From positions 1,133,562-1,197,561 of the forward strand of contig NZ_OY763421.1 in the NCBI RefSeq assembly GCF_963667555.1: a stretch of DNA of 64,000 nucleotides, written 5' to 3'. Position 1 is the first letter of the stretch, and each line of letters begins with the position of its first letter. The notes below the pieces were generated by a model that was not told the origin of the DNA, did not search any database, and saw only the letters and a program-made list of their open reading frames with translations. This DNA is from an uncultured Methanolobus sp. GTDB lineage: Archaea > Halobacteriota > Methanosarcinia > Methanosarcinales > Methanosarcinaceae. Of this stretch, positions 1-7,345 are shown in pieces. The position numbers were made by a program, and so were the translations under genes.

Positions 1-947
1 ATATTATTAAGAAGGCCTGCAGGATAAGCTACTGTATTTCCATTCAGCCCCTTATTTACATGTATTCTCATGTGCTCGATATCTTCTACACATGCCTTCT
101 TAAGAGTACATGTCCCATCTTTTACACCAATGAAATTGATGTCCATGCCTTCCTCTACAGCTTCCATGGCAAACCTGTAATCCACAAAGCCGAGTCCATC
201 CGGGTCATTTGCAATTGCCTCAAGCATTTCATGATCGCCAGTTACTGCTACTATGTTGCTTTTGCCTGAAATGAAGTCACCATTGCCATCTGCAATGAAT
301 TTGGAGAATATGTACTCTGGGCCAGACCTTGTTTCAGTTCTCCTGTAGAGAGTTACATTGTCTGCAGCAACAGCAGTTCTTGCAGTTCCATCCGCACGAG
401 TCAGATTCATTGCAGTAGTACTGCCATCTGTGATTGCAGTGTTGTACATTTTATATAGGTCAATAATAGTCAGTTCGGAAAGATTGGTAGCTGTAAACTC
501 TGTTTTTACATCTGATCCACCTATGATCACAACTGCGCTTCCTCCTATCCAATGTGTCTGCAGGTCTGGATATTTTGTTTCCTCCTCGGCAGTCAGTTCT
601 CTTGAGAGCAGACCAATGTCAATTATATCCTTGCCTACTGCAGCAATACCTGCAGTGTCACCTCCATTTTCCTGGACAACTATCTCGGTACCGGCATAGT
701 CTTCCTCGAAACCGGATTTAAGCGATTCTGCTAGAGGGGTTACTGAGGTACTTCCAGCGACAAGGAGCTTGGTAGAAGCTGCTGAAGCTGCGTCTTCTGC
801 ACTTACGTCGTCAGATACGTCGCCTGAGAATGAGCCTAAAATCGTTCCTACTGCTGCTGCACCTGCAATTGCTACCACTACTAAGACGAGGGTTGCAATT
901 ATGGGTGAGACCGCGTTTTCATTTTGATATAGTCTTTTTATGTTCAT
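1..947 (-). CDS. PstS-like phosphate-binding protein with type IV pilin N-terminus (3' end cut by window)
   Basis: Substrate-binding protein of the PstS phosphate family, truncated by the left window edge. The start is the ATG at 945-947, giving MNIKRLYQNENAVSPIIATL. The next 25 or so residues form one hydrophobic helix of the archaeal type IV pilin type (AVSPI followed by Leu/Val/Ala), not a Sec or lipoprotein signal. After the linker come the PstS-type segments LLVAGSTSVTPLAE (phosphate loop), DIIDIGLLSREL and LGFVDYRFA. It lies divergent from the next genes and resembles the second PstS at 4190. Class III signals are cleaved by a prepilin peptidase (PibD/EppA type) and are known on some archaeal sugar-binding proteins. 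That this protein is retained as a membrane-anchored or pilus-like binding protein is inference. Its permease genes are not adjacent in the window. Confidence 0.85.
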   Translation of the reverse strand, partial: MNIKRLYQNENAVSPIIATLVLVVVAIAGAAAVGTILGSFSGDVSDDVSAEDAASAASTKLLVAGSTSVTPLAESLKSGFEEDYAGTEIVVQENGGDTAGIAAVGKDIIDIGLLSRELTAEEETKYPDLQTHWIGGSAVVIIGGSDVKTEFTATNLSELTIIDLYKMYNTAITDGSTTAMNLTRADGTARTAVAADNVTLYRRTETRSGPEYIFSKFIADGNGDFISGKSNIVAVTGDHEMLEAIANDPDGLGFVDYRFAMEAVEEGMDINFIGVKDGTCTLKKACVEDIEHMRIHVNKGLNGNTVAYPAGLLNN

Positions 948-1534
948 ATCGACCACCTTGTACTCTACACAAATTAATTGGCATGTATCCAAATATTTAG
1001 ATTTATCACCGCGATTATATTTATTGCTATTGATAATAAATATCACTATTTAGAGTACATATATCCCCATACATCTATGATATTTATAGTCTTTGGAAAC
1101 TAATCCAAAGAGTTTGGGTTATATGAAAATATCACTTTTTTTGCATAAATAAGTCTAATGCTGTCTTTTTTATAAATAGGTAGATGCTACAAAATAGAAC
1201 ATATTATTTGGGGTATATCCAAATATTCTCTTCTGCTTTGGTGAATGTGGCATTAAAAATGCATTTTAATATTCATATCAAATAGATTATGAAAACAGGC
1301 ATATGTTTTGCAACAGAATTAAGCAATTAAGCTAATTGTGCAGTAAAAATAATAATTGTCAAATCTTTAACCAATGAGATTGCCTAATATCCTTATCAAC
1401 TAACCAGAAGAACAAATCCTTGAAAAACTCAATATCGAATGTCTATATAGGTTATTTTCTTCACAATACTTCATTGTTTAGTATATAGTTCCTTTGTGCA
1501 AGGGATATATGATTACGTGTGTATTCTCAATTTC
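948..1534. other. Intergenic region with pstS-like promoter and palindromes
   Basis: A/T-rich stretch with no convincing ORF. It should hold the minus-strand promoter of the PstS gene on its left and the plus-strand promoter of the small membrane gene on its right (TATA-like GTATATAG at 1481-1488). The segment TATCCAAATATT is seen near 986 and, as ATATCCAAATATT, near 1212. A perfect 9-9-9 inverted repeat lies at 1017-1043 and is listed separately. Confidence 0.5.
1017..1043. promoter_or_regulatory. Perfect inverted repeat upstream of pstS-like gene
   Basis: ATATTTATT, a nine-base spacer and AATAAATAT form a perfect 9-bp dyad about 70 bp upstream of the minus-strand PstS start. The spacer and right arm (CTATTGATAATAAATA) resemble sequence in the dyad upstream of the second pstS (4043-4088). 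It could be a phosphate-response operator; this rests only on symmetry and position. Confidence 0.3.
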
Positions 1535-1714
1535 ATGAAGAGAATAGTCAGTTTGCTGGCAGCGGTGGTACTTTCCCTATATACCTTCTATTCTACATGC
1601 TGGTACACAGCCTCCTCGTTTTTTAATATGGCTGTACCCTTTGTTTTCGTGACTTTGTCGGGATATGCCCTGCTGATCTACGTTCTGTCCAGAAAAGTAT
1701 CCAAAAAATCATGA
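1535..1714 (+). CDS. Small two-helix membrane protein, unknown function
   Basis: Fifty-nine residues from the ATG at 1535 (a GTG at 1496 would add 13). I do not recognise the family. Two hydrophobic segments are visible, one directly after MKRIV and one near the C-terminus (VPFVFVTLSGYALLIYVLS), followed by a basic tail RKVSKKS. This suggests an inner-membrane protein with its C-terminus inside. It ends 16 bp before the start of the next gene and is probably co-transcribed with it. A TATA-like sequence at 1481-1488 places a transcription start near 1510, which favours the 1535 start. No clear ribosome-binding site is visible. Confidence 0.45.
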   Translation: MKRIVSLLAAVVLSLYTFYSTCWYTASSFFNMAVPFVFVTLSGYALLIYVLSRKVSKKS

Positions 1715-1730
1715 TAGCGGAGTGGAGTTT

Positions 1731-3770
1731 ATGGTAAAAACGGAAAAATGCATACTCTGCCTGTTATGCTTAACAGCTTTGCTGCTGTTCTCTTCATATC
1801 TACCTCTGGCATCTGCAAACACGGAATGTCCCTGTGATGACCTTGATGATTGTGTTGAGTGGGTCAGCGAAGGCAGTGTCAGTGTCCAGTGGGGTCAGGT
1901 TAAAACCGTTGAGATAAATGGGGAGTATTACACTTTCAGGTCTGATGATTTTGATAAGAGTCTGGAATCTGCACTAATTTCTATCGAAAGGGATGGCATA
2001 GTTAGAAAGGAGTTCCTTTTTCTTGATGGCTCTGATGATGAAAGCTGGCTTGAATGGGACAATGAGGTTAAAGTAGAACTATCCGGTATCTCGGTTGATA
2101 GCTATAAAACACCTTCATCAAGCCTTAATTTATATTCTCGTGGTCGTCCCGAACTTGAAATAGAGTTTTCAGCAAGTTCTGAGACCGTAGATGGGGTGGA
2201 TGTTTCTTCAGAACAATATGCTCCGGGTGAAGAGAAGCAGATAGACGTTACAGTAACAAACACAGGTGATGCCTGGATAGAAAATGTTATTCTGAAGATT
2301 GACACTGGTGAGATGAGGGTACGCTCAAAAGGTGATTTTGAATACAGAGATGGAATTTTAAAGAAAAATCTGGGTTGTTTTGAAGTTGACGACAGTATCG
2401 AAATGAATTTCACAGCTGTGGCACCTGAGTGGGATGGTAAGACTTCTCCTTATGAGTTGACTTATTATGTTAATGCTACGGCAGGCGGTTATGATATAAA
2501 GGATAATTACTTCGATGGCAATAGTTCTATTTCGTTTGAGTGCACTGATCCAGAACTTAAAGTAACCATGGAACTTGTAAACGAAGAAATCAATATGAGT
2601 TCCTGGTATGTAAAACAAGTTGAAAAAAGTACCAGCAGTTCATCATCAATTGATTTTGAAATAAGAGGTGCTGATGAATATTCATTCTTGAGAACTCGAA
2701 TCTTTAATATGGGTCTTTATAAGATTGAAGATTTAAATATTGAGTTCTCTCCTATTCCTAGTGATCTTATTATTTCTGAGATATATGAGTCTGGTTACTA
2801 TAACTCCATGGAAGCAGATGGACAATATTACATCGGTCAGAAATTGGTTCCGGTTGTTCCAGGTGAATACACCTTTGATAAGGTGATTGTGACTGCAAAT
2901 TTCTTTGGTGAAAACCTTTCGTGGGAATCAGGATCTGAATCTTTGACAGTCCATGGTCCTCATGTAGTCCTTGAAAAGGAGCTGACTCAATCCAATTCTT
3001 ATTATACAGTGGCTCTTGACATTTCCAATGATGGCGATCGTGCAGCCTGGATAAATCTCACCGATACAATTCCCAAGGATGTGGATTATGTAAGTGGGAG
3101 TTTGGAAAAGAGTCTGGAAGGAAGTGATCTGCCTCTTAGCGAGTGGGATCTTAGTACGACAGTGGTTGATGACACGCAAACAGTTTCTGTAACTGGAGTA
3201 TTGCTTCCTCCTGGCTCATCACTTTCCACGTCATATGAGTTTTCTTCAGAGGATCTACCTGATCTTCCGGCTGCCGTTTGTGAGTTCAAATCTATATGGG
3301 ATTATGAAGGTGAAGCTCAGTCTTCCTATTATGTTGATGGTACTGAGGTAAAACAATACTGGAGTCCTCTGGATGATAAATGGGTTGATGATCCTCTGGC
3401 TGTTGCAACTACGCTTCCTGTTATGATGGAATCTCAAGAAACAGAAGAAATCACTGTTAATCAGCAAGTTGAAACTTCAGTGGACATCAATGAAAAAGAA
3501 ACCGTAGCATTGAATTCAGTTATGGACGATACTTCTGAAGGCAATGATTATGCAATAGAAAGATCTAATCTTGAGCTTGAGAATGATCCTTTTGTAAGAG
3601 TGAGGAACGCAGTTGGCGGTCCTCTGGATGGTCTTTTAGATGGACTCATCAAATTGTTCAATATAGTAGAGAACAGTGCTGTAAATGCAGTTGAAAATTA
3701 TTTATATGTTATAATTATAGTCATTGCACTGGCGGTATTTTCACTTGCATATACTCTTACCAGTAGATAA
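1731..3770 (+). CDS. Large exported surface protein with DUF11/COG1361-like domains and C-terminal anchor
   Basis: About 679 residues. The ATG at 1731 is preferred over the GTG at 1722 because GGAG lies at 1719-1722 with suitable spacing. An N-terminal hydrophobic helix ending near SASANTE is a Sec signal. The mature start is Cys-rich (ECPCDDLDDC). Repeated beta-rich segments of the type ENVILKIDTGEMRV and AAWINLTDTIPKDVDYVSGS match the CARDB/DUF11 (COG1361) domains of archaeal S-layer-associated proteins. A C-terminal helix (NYLYVIIIVIALAVFSLAY) and short basic tail anchor it in the membrane. Many NxS/T sequons are present. The role is probably structural or adhesive; no catalytic motif is visible. 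It follows the small membrane gene and precedes the pst genes after a 420-bp gap. Confidence 0.7.
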   Translation: MVKTEKCILCLLCLTALLLFSSYLPLASANTECPCDDLDDCVEWVSEGSVSVQWGQVKTVEINGEYYTFRSDDFDKSLESALISIERDGIVRKEFLFLDGSDDESWLEWDNEVKVELSGISVDSYKTPSSSLNLYSRGRPELEIEFSASSETVDGVDVSSEQYAPGEEKQIDVTVTNTGDAWIENVILKIDTGEMRVRSKGDFEYRDGILKKNLGCFEVDDSIEMNFTAVAPEWDGKTSPYELTYYVNATAGGYDIKDNYFDGNSSISFECTDPELKVTMELVNEEINMSSWYVKQVEKSTSSSSSIDFEIRGADEYSFLRTRIFNMGLYKIEDLNIEFSPIPSDLIISEIYESGYYNSMEADGQYYIGQKLVPVVPGEYTFDKVIVTANFFGENLSWESGSESLTVHGPHVVLEKELTQSNSYYTVALDISNDGDRAAWINLTDTIPKDVDYVSGSLEKSLEGSDLPLSEWDLSTTVVDDTQTVSVTGVLLPPGSSLSTSYEFSSEDLPDLPAAVCEFKSIWDYEGEAQSSYYVDGTEVKQYWSPLDDKWVDDPLAVATTLPVMMESQETEEITVNQQVETSVDINEKETVALNSVMDDTSEGNDYAIERSNLELENDPFVRVRNAVGGPLDGLLDGLIKLFNIVENSAVNAVENYLYVIIIVIALAVFSLAYTLTSR

Positions 3771-4042
3771 TCGTGTAGAAAAGTGATCAAATCATATTTA
3801 CTAACAAAGATGAATAATTCTTTTTTCCATTTTAACTATTTTTGTATAGTACTACCTTCATTTTTTAATTGTCTTTTTTACTGATTTTGATATATTCACT
3901 TATTGTATTTTGTATTTGATTATTCTCATATGACTTGATATTTCATTACAGCCTCTGCTATTCTTTCTCGCAATATCCTTGGTTCTATTTTACAAATTAT
4001 GAGAATGTGATTATCAAATGCACTTAATGTGTATATGCAGTT

Positions 4043-4088
4043 GTATATAGATAAACAATAAATCTATATTGATTATTGTTCTATATAC
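4043..4088. promoter_or_regulatory. Long dyad upstream of pstS
   Basis: GTATATAG at 4043-4050 and CTATATAC at 4081-4088 are perfect inverted copies, and the inner parts (AAACAATAAATC and GATTATTGTT) extend the symmetry imperfectly. The dyad ends about 15 bp upstream of the TATA-like box, a usual place for an archaeal activator or operator. Phosphate responsiveness is inference. Confidence 0.35.
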
Positions 4089-4130
4089 ATGACTTGTAGA
4101 ATGATTATATATCTGCCATCCAATTAGGTG

Positions 4131-4155
4131 TCAGAGCGACTAAAAACCGCTCTGA
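4131..4155 (+). promoter_or_regulatory. 5'-leader hairpin of pstS
   Basis: TCAGAGCG, a nine-base loop and CGCTCTGA form a perfect 8-bp stem that starts within a few bases of the transcription start predicted from the TATA-like box. It may stabilise the mRNA 5' end or be an operator overlapping the start site. Confidence 0.4.
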
Positions 4156-4189
4156 ATAGGAACATAAACAAAATTGGTGTACGATAAAT

Positions 4190-5164
4190 ATGTTTAAGAA
4201 ACTTTTCAACGATGAAGCTGGTGTTTCTCCAATCGTTGCTACCCTTGTATTAGTAGTAGTAGCAATCGCTGGTGCAGCAGCTGTAGGAACGATCATGGGA
4301 TCATTCTCAAGTGACGTATCTGACTCCGCAAGTGCAGCAGACGCAACATCTGCAGCATCAACCGAACTTCTTATCGCTGGTTCAACAACCGTTCAGCCAG
4401 TCTCTGAACTCCTCGCAGAAGCCTTCATGGCAGAACACGACGGTATCAAGGTAACAGTACAGGGCGGTGGATCCGGTGCAGGTATCACCTCAACAGAACT
4501 CGACATCATTGACATCGGTTCAGCATCCAAGGCTGTAGACACAGTAACCGACTACCCAACACTTCAGGCATTCCAGATTGGTGGCAGTGCAGTAGTGGTC
4601 ATTGGTGGAAGCAACATTGCAGGTAACACCACAGGAACTGAGCTCTTCTACATGTACGACAACAGTTCAGCCGGTATTGTAGACATCGACATTGCAGCAA
4701 ATGGTGACATCACCTACGGTGCAGGTTCTGGTGCAACTGACATCACACTTTACCAGAGATCAGAAGCAAGTGGAACAGAAGAAACCTTTGCAAAGTACCT
4801 CGGTATGGGCAGTGAGATTGACTCCGAAGCAGTAGGCGCAGTAGGAAACTCAGGTGTACTTGCAGCAGTAGAGGACAACGCTAATTCACTCGGTTTCGTA
4901 GACTTTGGCTTTGCAGAAAGCTCAGAGATTGTCAACATCATCGGTGTAGATGGTTACACATCCGATGAAATTGATGATGACGCAATTCTCGATGCACTCG
5001 CTGGTGAAGACACATACCAGTCCTCACTCACAAGACCACTCAACTACCTTACAAATGGTAACCCATCAGCTGTAGAACAGTCATTCATTAACTTCGCAAT
5101 GTCCCCTGCAGCAATGGACTACTTCCACGAGGTAGGTTACTACTCAATCATTGAGTTCAGCTAA
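4190..5164 (+). CDS. pstS: PstS phosphate-binding protein with type IV pilin-like signal
   Basis: This 324-residue protein binds phosphate outside the membrane and delivers it to PstCA. It begins MFKKLFNDEAGVSPIVATLV followed by a Val/Ala-rich helix: a class III (pilin) signal, with processing expected just before VSPI. The PstS phosphate loop LIAGSTTVQPVSELLAEAF, the segment GGGSGAGITS, DIIDIGSASK and LGFVDFGFA follow in normal order, and the protein ends GYYSIIEFS. Codon use is more regular (GCA, ATC, GAC) than in the neighbours, consistent with high expression. It is paralogous to the protein at the left edge. The permease genes follow after a hairpin that may attenuate read-through. The pilin-type anchoring is the unusual point; phosphate specificity is a family inference. 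Confidence 0.9.
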   Translation: MFKKLFNDEAGVSPIVATLVLVVVAIAGAAAVGTIMGSFSSDVSDSASAADATSAASTELLIAGSTTVQPVSELLAEAFMAEHDGIKVTVQGGGSGAGITSTELDIIDIGSASKAVDTVTDYPTLQAFQIGGSAVVVIGGSNIAGNTTGTELFYMYDNSSAGIVDIDIAANGDITYGAGSGATDITLYQRSEASGTEETFAKYLGMGSEIDSEAVGAVGNSGVLAAVEDNANSLGFVDFGFAESSEIVNIIGVDGYTSDEIDDDAILDALAGEDTYQSSLTRPLNYLTNGNPSAVEQSFINFAMSPAAMDYFHEVGYYSIIEFS

Positions 5165-5176
5165 ATTTAAAACTGT

Positions 5177-5210
5177 GATTTGTGCGAAAGCACAAATCCT
5201 TCTTCTTTTA
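5177..5210 (+). terminator. Stem-loop with pyrimidine tail between pstS and pstC
   Basis: GATTTGTGC, a GAAA tetraloop and GCACAAATC form a perfect 9-bp stem, followed by CTTCTTCTTTT. It lies 13 bp after the pstS stop. Partial termination or 3'-end protection here would give more binding protein than permease. Confidence 0.65.
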
Positions 5211-5222
5211 AACACGATCAAT

Positions 5223-6215
5223 ATGGACAGCAGAGATTTTACACAATTGACTGGCAGAAAATCTACTTTGAACTTATTATCTTCTATTTTCGAAAACAGT
5301 TCTAATGGTTCAACCAGAGAATTGTATAATGATTTGGCACACTTATTATTCCTGTTTTGTAGTGTCTTCATAACTATTATTGCTATATTCTTTGTAGGAT
5401 TCATATTCTACACAGCATTGCCTGTATTCAAAAGCCAAGGTATTTCTTTCATTACCGGTGATGTATGGAACTATTCAAAAAATATCTATGGTATCAGGAT
5501 CTACATAATGGGTACTGTCACAATGACACTGGTGACATTGATCATGGCAGTTCCATTGAGTATTTTTACGGCAATTTTCCTTTCAGAGATTGCCTCTCCC
5601 AGAGTTGCTTCCACAATAAGGCCTTTCATTGAATTACTTGTTGGCATACCTTCCGTAGTATATGGAATATTTGGATTGTTCGTACTTGAGAACTTATTCC
5701 AGAATCATATCGAGCCTTTCATAGCCTCATTTCTTGATTTCATTCCTCTATTTGTCGATGTTAATCCTAATTCAGGAATTGGTGTACTCCTGGCTTCCAC
5801 GGTTCTTGCGATAATGGTATTCCCTACGATAACCACTATTTCCGAAGATTCGATCCGTTCTGTTTCCGTAGAGCACAGGCATGCTTCTTTTTCCCTGGGA
5901 GCTAACAGATGGGAAACCATAAGAAGGGTCGTGCTACCTGCATCTTCGGGAGGTATAATGTCTGCAGTAGTGCTCGGTATGATGCGTGCCATGGGGGAGA
6001 CCATGGCTATTGTCATGTTATTGGGTAATTCCAATTGTATTCCTGCATCTTTAATGGCTCCGGGATATGCAATGACTTCGAAGATCCTCAATGACATTGG
6101 CCATTATTTCTCCGAACCAGGACCACGGGCTGCATTATTTGGTATTGCAGCAGTCCTATTTGCAATAGAGATCATCTTTGTTGCTATTTCAAGATCAATT
6201 GGGGGTAACAAATGA
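5223..6215 (+). CDS. pstC: Phosphate ABC transporter permease PstC
   Basis: One of the two membrane subunits of the Pst phosphate importer. The ATG at 5223 (MDSRDFTQLTG) is preferred over an upstream TTG that overlaps pstS and the intergenic hairpin; it gives 330 residues. A long hydrophilic N-terminus precedes the first helix (FLFCSVFITIIAIFFVGFIF). The PstC-type periplasmic-side segment (GISFITGDVWNYS), the helix VTLIMAVPLSIFTAIFLSEI and the EAA-type loop (SLGANRWETIRRVVLPASSGGI) that docks on the ATPase are all present. It overlaps pstA by ATGA. No pstB follows, so the ATPase must come from elsewhere. Confidence 0.93.
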   Translation: MDSRDFTQLTGRKSTLNLLSSIFENSSNGSTRELYNDLAHLLFLFCSVFITIIAIFFVGFIFYTALPVFKSQGISFITGDVWNYSKNIYGIRIYIMGTVTMTLVTLIMAVPLSIFTAIFLSEIASPRVASTIRPFIELLVGIPSVVYGIFGLFVLENLFQNHIEPFIASFLDFIPLFVDVNPNSGIGVLLASTVLAIMVFPTITTISEDSIRSVSVEHRHASFSLGANRWETIRRVVLPASSGGIMSAVVLGMMRAMGETMAIVMLLGNSNCIPASLMAPGYAMTSKILNDIGHYFSEPGPRAALFGIAAVLFAIEIIFVAISRSIGGNK

Positions 6216-7105
6216 ATCATCGTAAACTCAAAGAATTCTTTTATATATCCTTATGCTATTTTTCAGCATCAATTGCAATACTTACTCTTTTCTTCATTCT
6301 GGGTAAGATCGCTATAGAAGCACTCCCCAGCCTGACCCCTGAATTTATTTTTACTCCTGAGAACGAGGCAAAAGGTTTTGGTGGCGGGATTGCCAATGCA
6401 ATTGTAGGCACTATCCTCTTGTCACTTTCCTCGACCATAATGGCAGCTCCTATAGCTGTAGGGACTGCAGTATACATGAGAAAATATGCAAAAAATGAGC
6501 TTATGAAAAAGACCTTCAGTTTTATGATTGATGTACTATCCGGTACTCCTTCCATTGTACTGGGAATATTCGGGCTGATGTTCCTTGTATACTATATGCG
6601 TTCTATTACAGGTGGTTTTTCACTGATCTCAGGTTCTATAGCTCTTACAATCCTTATCCTTCCTGTGATCGAACGTGCTTCCGAAGAGGCTATAAAATCC
6701 GTTCCTGCAGAACTTGAGGAAGCAAGCTATGCAATGGGGGCAACTAAATGGGAAACAATCAGTAAAATAACTCTTCCATATGCGCTTACAGGTATCGTTA
6801 CAGGTATTGTCCTAAGTATAGGAAGGGCTGCTGAGGAATCAGCTGTTGTAGTTCTAACCGCAGGATATTCTCAATTCATGCCAGAATTTGGGATTAGTGC
6901 AAAAGATAAGCTCCTTTTTGGAATTCGTATCTCCCCTTTCCAGGATCTTGTAGCTGCGCTTCCGATAACTGTTTATCATGGATTTGAATTTCCTCTTATG
7001 GTCTCTCCATCAGAAAGTTTTGCTGCAGCTTTTGTGTTGATTGTCATTGTAATGTTGATTAATGCTATTACAAGGTTGATTGTATGGAAGCGCAGAATTG
7101 GTTAA
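6212..7105 (+). CDS. pstA: Phosphate ABC transporter permease PstA
   Basis: Second Pst permease, 297 residues, whose start overlaps the pstC stop (ATGA), indicating translational coupling. The first helix (FSASIAILTLFFILGKIAIEAL) is followed by the PstA-type segment FIFTPENEAKGFGGGIANAI and further helices. The cytoplasmic EAA loop reads AMGATKWETISKITLPYALTGI. The operon ends here with a hairpin terminator at 7161-7187. pstB and a standard phoU are missing from this operon, unlike the common pstSCAB-phoU order; a PhoU-like regulator lies 7 kb downstream (13919) and pstB is not in the window. Confidence 0.93.
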   Translation: MNHRKLKEFFYISLCYFSASIAILTLFFILGKIAIEALPSLTPEFIFTPENEAKGFGGGIANAIVGTILLSLSSTIMAAPIAVGTAVYMRKYAKNELMKKTFSFMIDVLSGTPSIVLGIFGLMFLVYYMRSITGGFSLISGSIALTILILPVIERASEEAIKSVPAELEEASYAMGATKWETISKITLPYALTGIVTGIVLSIGRAAEESAVVVLTAGYSQFMPEFGISAKDKLLFGIRISPFQDLVAALPITVYHGFEFPLMVSPSESFAAAFVLIVIVMLINAITRLIVWKRRIG

Positions 7106-7160
7106 TCTCACAGTGAAAAGCAAAACACTGATAGTCTAAAATTTCAAAAATCTAGAGATA

Positions 7161-7187
7161 GAGTTCATTGAAAAGAACTCCCTTTTT
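7161..7187 (+). terminator. Terminator after pstA
   Basis: GAGTTC, eight bases and GAACTC form a stem followed by CCTTTTTTC, just downstream of pstA. Confidence 0.6.
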
Positions 7188-7289
7188 TCATTATTTTTCT
7201 GCAGGTGCAAAGATAATATTATTGCTTGGGCGTTTGCTATGCATGAATGACTTTCTCTGTTTTCATGCAGCTCTATAATTTATGTGCAT

Positions 7290-7297
7290 CTATATAT
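7290..7297 (+). promoter_or_regulatory. TATA-like box of the pilus operon
   Basis: CTATATAT lies about 50 bp upstream of the ATG at 7346. It supports that start over an ATG at 7247, which would lie upstream of the box. Confidence 0.4.
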
Positions 7298-7345
7298 TTC
7301 CTTGAGCATAAGTATATGCCGCACTATCCTGTTAGCTATACTAAA

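Larger units (their letters stand above)
3771..4189 (+). other. Intergenic region carrying pstS promoter
   Basis: A/T-rich with no coding potential. It contains a long imperfect dyad at 4043-4088, a TATA-like box near 4104-4111 (TTATATAT) and a perfect stem-loop at 4131-4155 close to the expected transcription start of the downstream pstS. Confidence 0.5.

Noticed and set aside
7247..7345. Earlier start of the pilus ATPase at 7247
   Set aside because: It would place the start upstream of the TATA-like box at 7290-7297 and adds a hydrophobic stretch unlike the family.
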